Positions 4,817 through 5,191 of a DNA stretch of 5,191 nt are shown here, in pieces (within the stretch, counting starts at the first letter, position 1; each line of letters begins with the position of its first letter). Source of the stretch: an uncultured Lachnospiraceae bacterium (lineage in GTDB: Bacteria; Bacillota_A; Clostridia; Lachnospirales; Lachnospiraceae). Under the pieces are notes generated by a model. The model was not told the DNA's origin, did not search any database, and saw only the letters and a list, made by a program, of their open reading frames with translations. The DNA lies in assembly GCA_946410365.1 (NCBI GenBank), contig CAMKAA010000083.1, positions 1-5,191 on the forward strand, given 5' to 3'. The translations under genes and the position numbers were made by a program.

Positions 4817-5191
4817 TTATTTGCGGAACAGATCCGCGAGAGCATCTTCCTTGAGGCCGGAACCGATCACACAGATCTTGCCGGTAACATCAGCAGCGCC
4901 ATAACGCACTTCTGTCTCTTCAGGAACATAATCAAAGTGGATCCAGTGTCCTTCCTTATCGGGAACCATACCCTTGGAGCGGAGAACAAACCCATAGGTC
5001 TCTGAATCATCAAGTTTCTCAAGGATCTGTCTGATCTCCTCTTCGGAATATCTGGCAGGCGTCTCCATTCCCCAGCTGACGAAGATCTCATCCGCGTCAT
5101 GTCCGCCGTGGTGATGGTGATGATGATGGTGGCCGTGGGATTTGTAGATCCTGTTGCCGTTTTCATCCACTTCCACTTCCGCGTGCTCATG
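4817..5191 (-). CDS. CobW-family (COG0523) GTPase, C-terminal part only, with His-rich linker
   Basis: The frame enters from the right edge without a start and gives the last 124 residues. It opens with HEHAEVEVDENG, then a histidine-rich stretch, SHGHHHHHHHHGGHD (13-nt-scale codon mix of CAC and CAT), the kind of linker that in COG0523 proteins binds zinc, nickel or cobalt. The rest matches a CobW C-terminal domain: EIFVSWGMETPARYSEEEI, then YGFVLRSKGMVPDKEGHWIH, FDYVPEE, and a closing KICVIGSGLKEDAL. Such proteins hydrolyse GTP to deliver metal to client enzymes; the GTPase half lies beyond 5191. A GTG at 5176 could be mistaken for the start, but the HEH residues before it and the domain's usual position argue for an incomplete gene. 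It overlaps the ribosome site of the second GTPase gene with its TAA, so the two should be translated together. No metal-responsive operator is visible, because the promoter lies outside. Confidence 0.88.
   Translation of the reverse strand, partial: HEHAEVEVDENGNRIYKSHGHHHHHHHHGGHDADEIFVSWGMETPARYSEEEIRQILEKLDDSETYGFVLRSKGMVPDKEGHWIHFDYVPEETEVRYGAADVTGKICVIGSGLKEDALADLFRK
4895..4909 (-). repeat. Exact 15-nt direct repeat, copy 2 (inside the CobW C-terminal domain)
   Basis: This is the same 15 bases as at 4800-4814, here inside the coding sequence and read as Val-Arg-Tyr-Gly-Ala. The repeat is in a different frame from copy 1; its internal ATG opens only an 11-codon frame. Confidence 0.75.

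Noticed and set aside
5112..5140. Short tandem-like CAT/CAC repeat as a microsatellite or CRISPR-like signal
   Set aside because: It is the His-rich coding linker with mixed codons, with no spacer-repeat structure.
4817..5176. A complete small gene starting with GTG at 5176
   Set aside because: The frame is open to the window edge with further HEH residues, and a CobW C-terminal domain normally follows a GTPase domain, so it is better read as the end of a larger gene.
4867..5190. Frame-shifted open frame overlapping the CobW C-terminal domain
   Set aside because: It has a Thr/Ile/Met-rich translation produced by reading the His codons out of frame, while the true frame matches the CobW C-terminal domain.

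Overview
The window looks like a chromosomal piece of a low-to-mid GC Firmicute, most likely a Clostridia member of the Lachnospiraceae type. That placement rests on strong AGGAGG-type ribosome binding sites, tightly packed operons, U-tract terminators, a DUF2953 (YtfI-like) gene typical of spore-forming Firmicutes, and LicD and Gtf3-like surface-glycan genes. It is inferred from gene content and style, without any database search.

Left part (1-3225, minus strand): one operon of four genes read right to left. A well-formed promoter (TGGACA, 17 nt, TATACT) drives a LicD-family phosphotransferase. It is followed by a Gtf3/galactofuranosyltransferase-like glycosyltransferase, a small conserved protein of unknown function, and a DUF2953 membrane-anchored protein that runs off the left edge. 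The gaps are 19, 6 and 10 nt, and the ribosome binding sites overlap or abut the preceding stop codons, so the four are probably co-transcribed and partly translationally coupled. The first two genes suggest a step in building or decorating a cell-surface polysaccharide. The last two look like a conserved Clostridia pair that has come under the same promoter.

Middle (3226-3823): a divergent promoter (TTGACA, 17 nt, TAAGAT) drives a single-gene unit encoding ribosomal protein S20 (rpsT). Its roughly 130-nt leader has possible hairpins, one of which holds the Shine-Dalgarno in its loop. The gene ends at a strong intrinsic terminator. A second, apparently bidirectional terminator follows and closes the convergent operon from the right.

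Right part (3824-5191, minus strand): the end of an operon with two adjacent G3E (CobW/COG0523) P-loop GTPase genes. The upstream one is cut by the window edge; what remains is a His-rich linker and a CobW C-terminal domain. The downstream one is complete and unusual: its GTPase part lacks the family's CxCC metal motif, and its C-terminal half resembles the C-terminal domain of YcgQ/TIGR03943 (DUF1980) proteins, with a conserved TCCxxD motif. Together they suggest a metal (probably zinc) allocation system. This pair is the most interesting part of the window.

No mobile elements, CRISPR arrays, tRNAs or rRNAs were seen.
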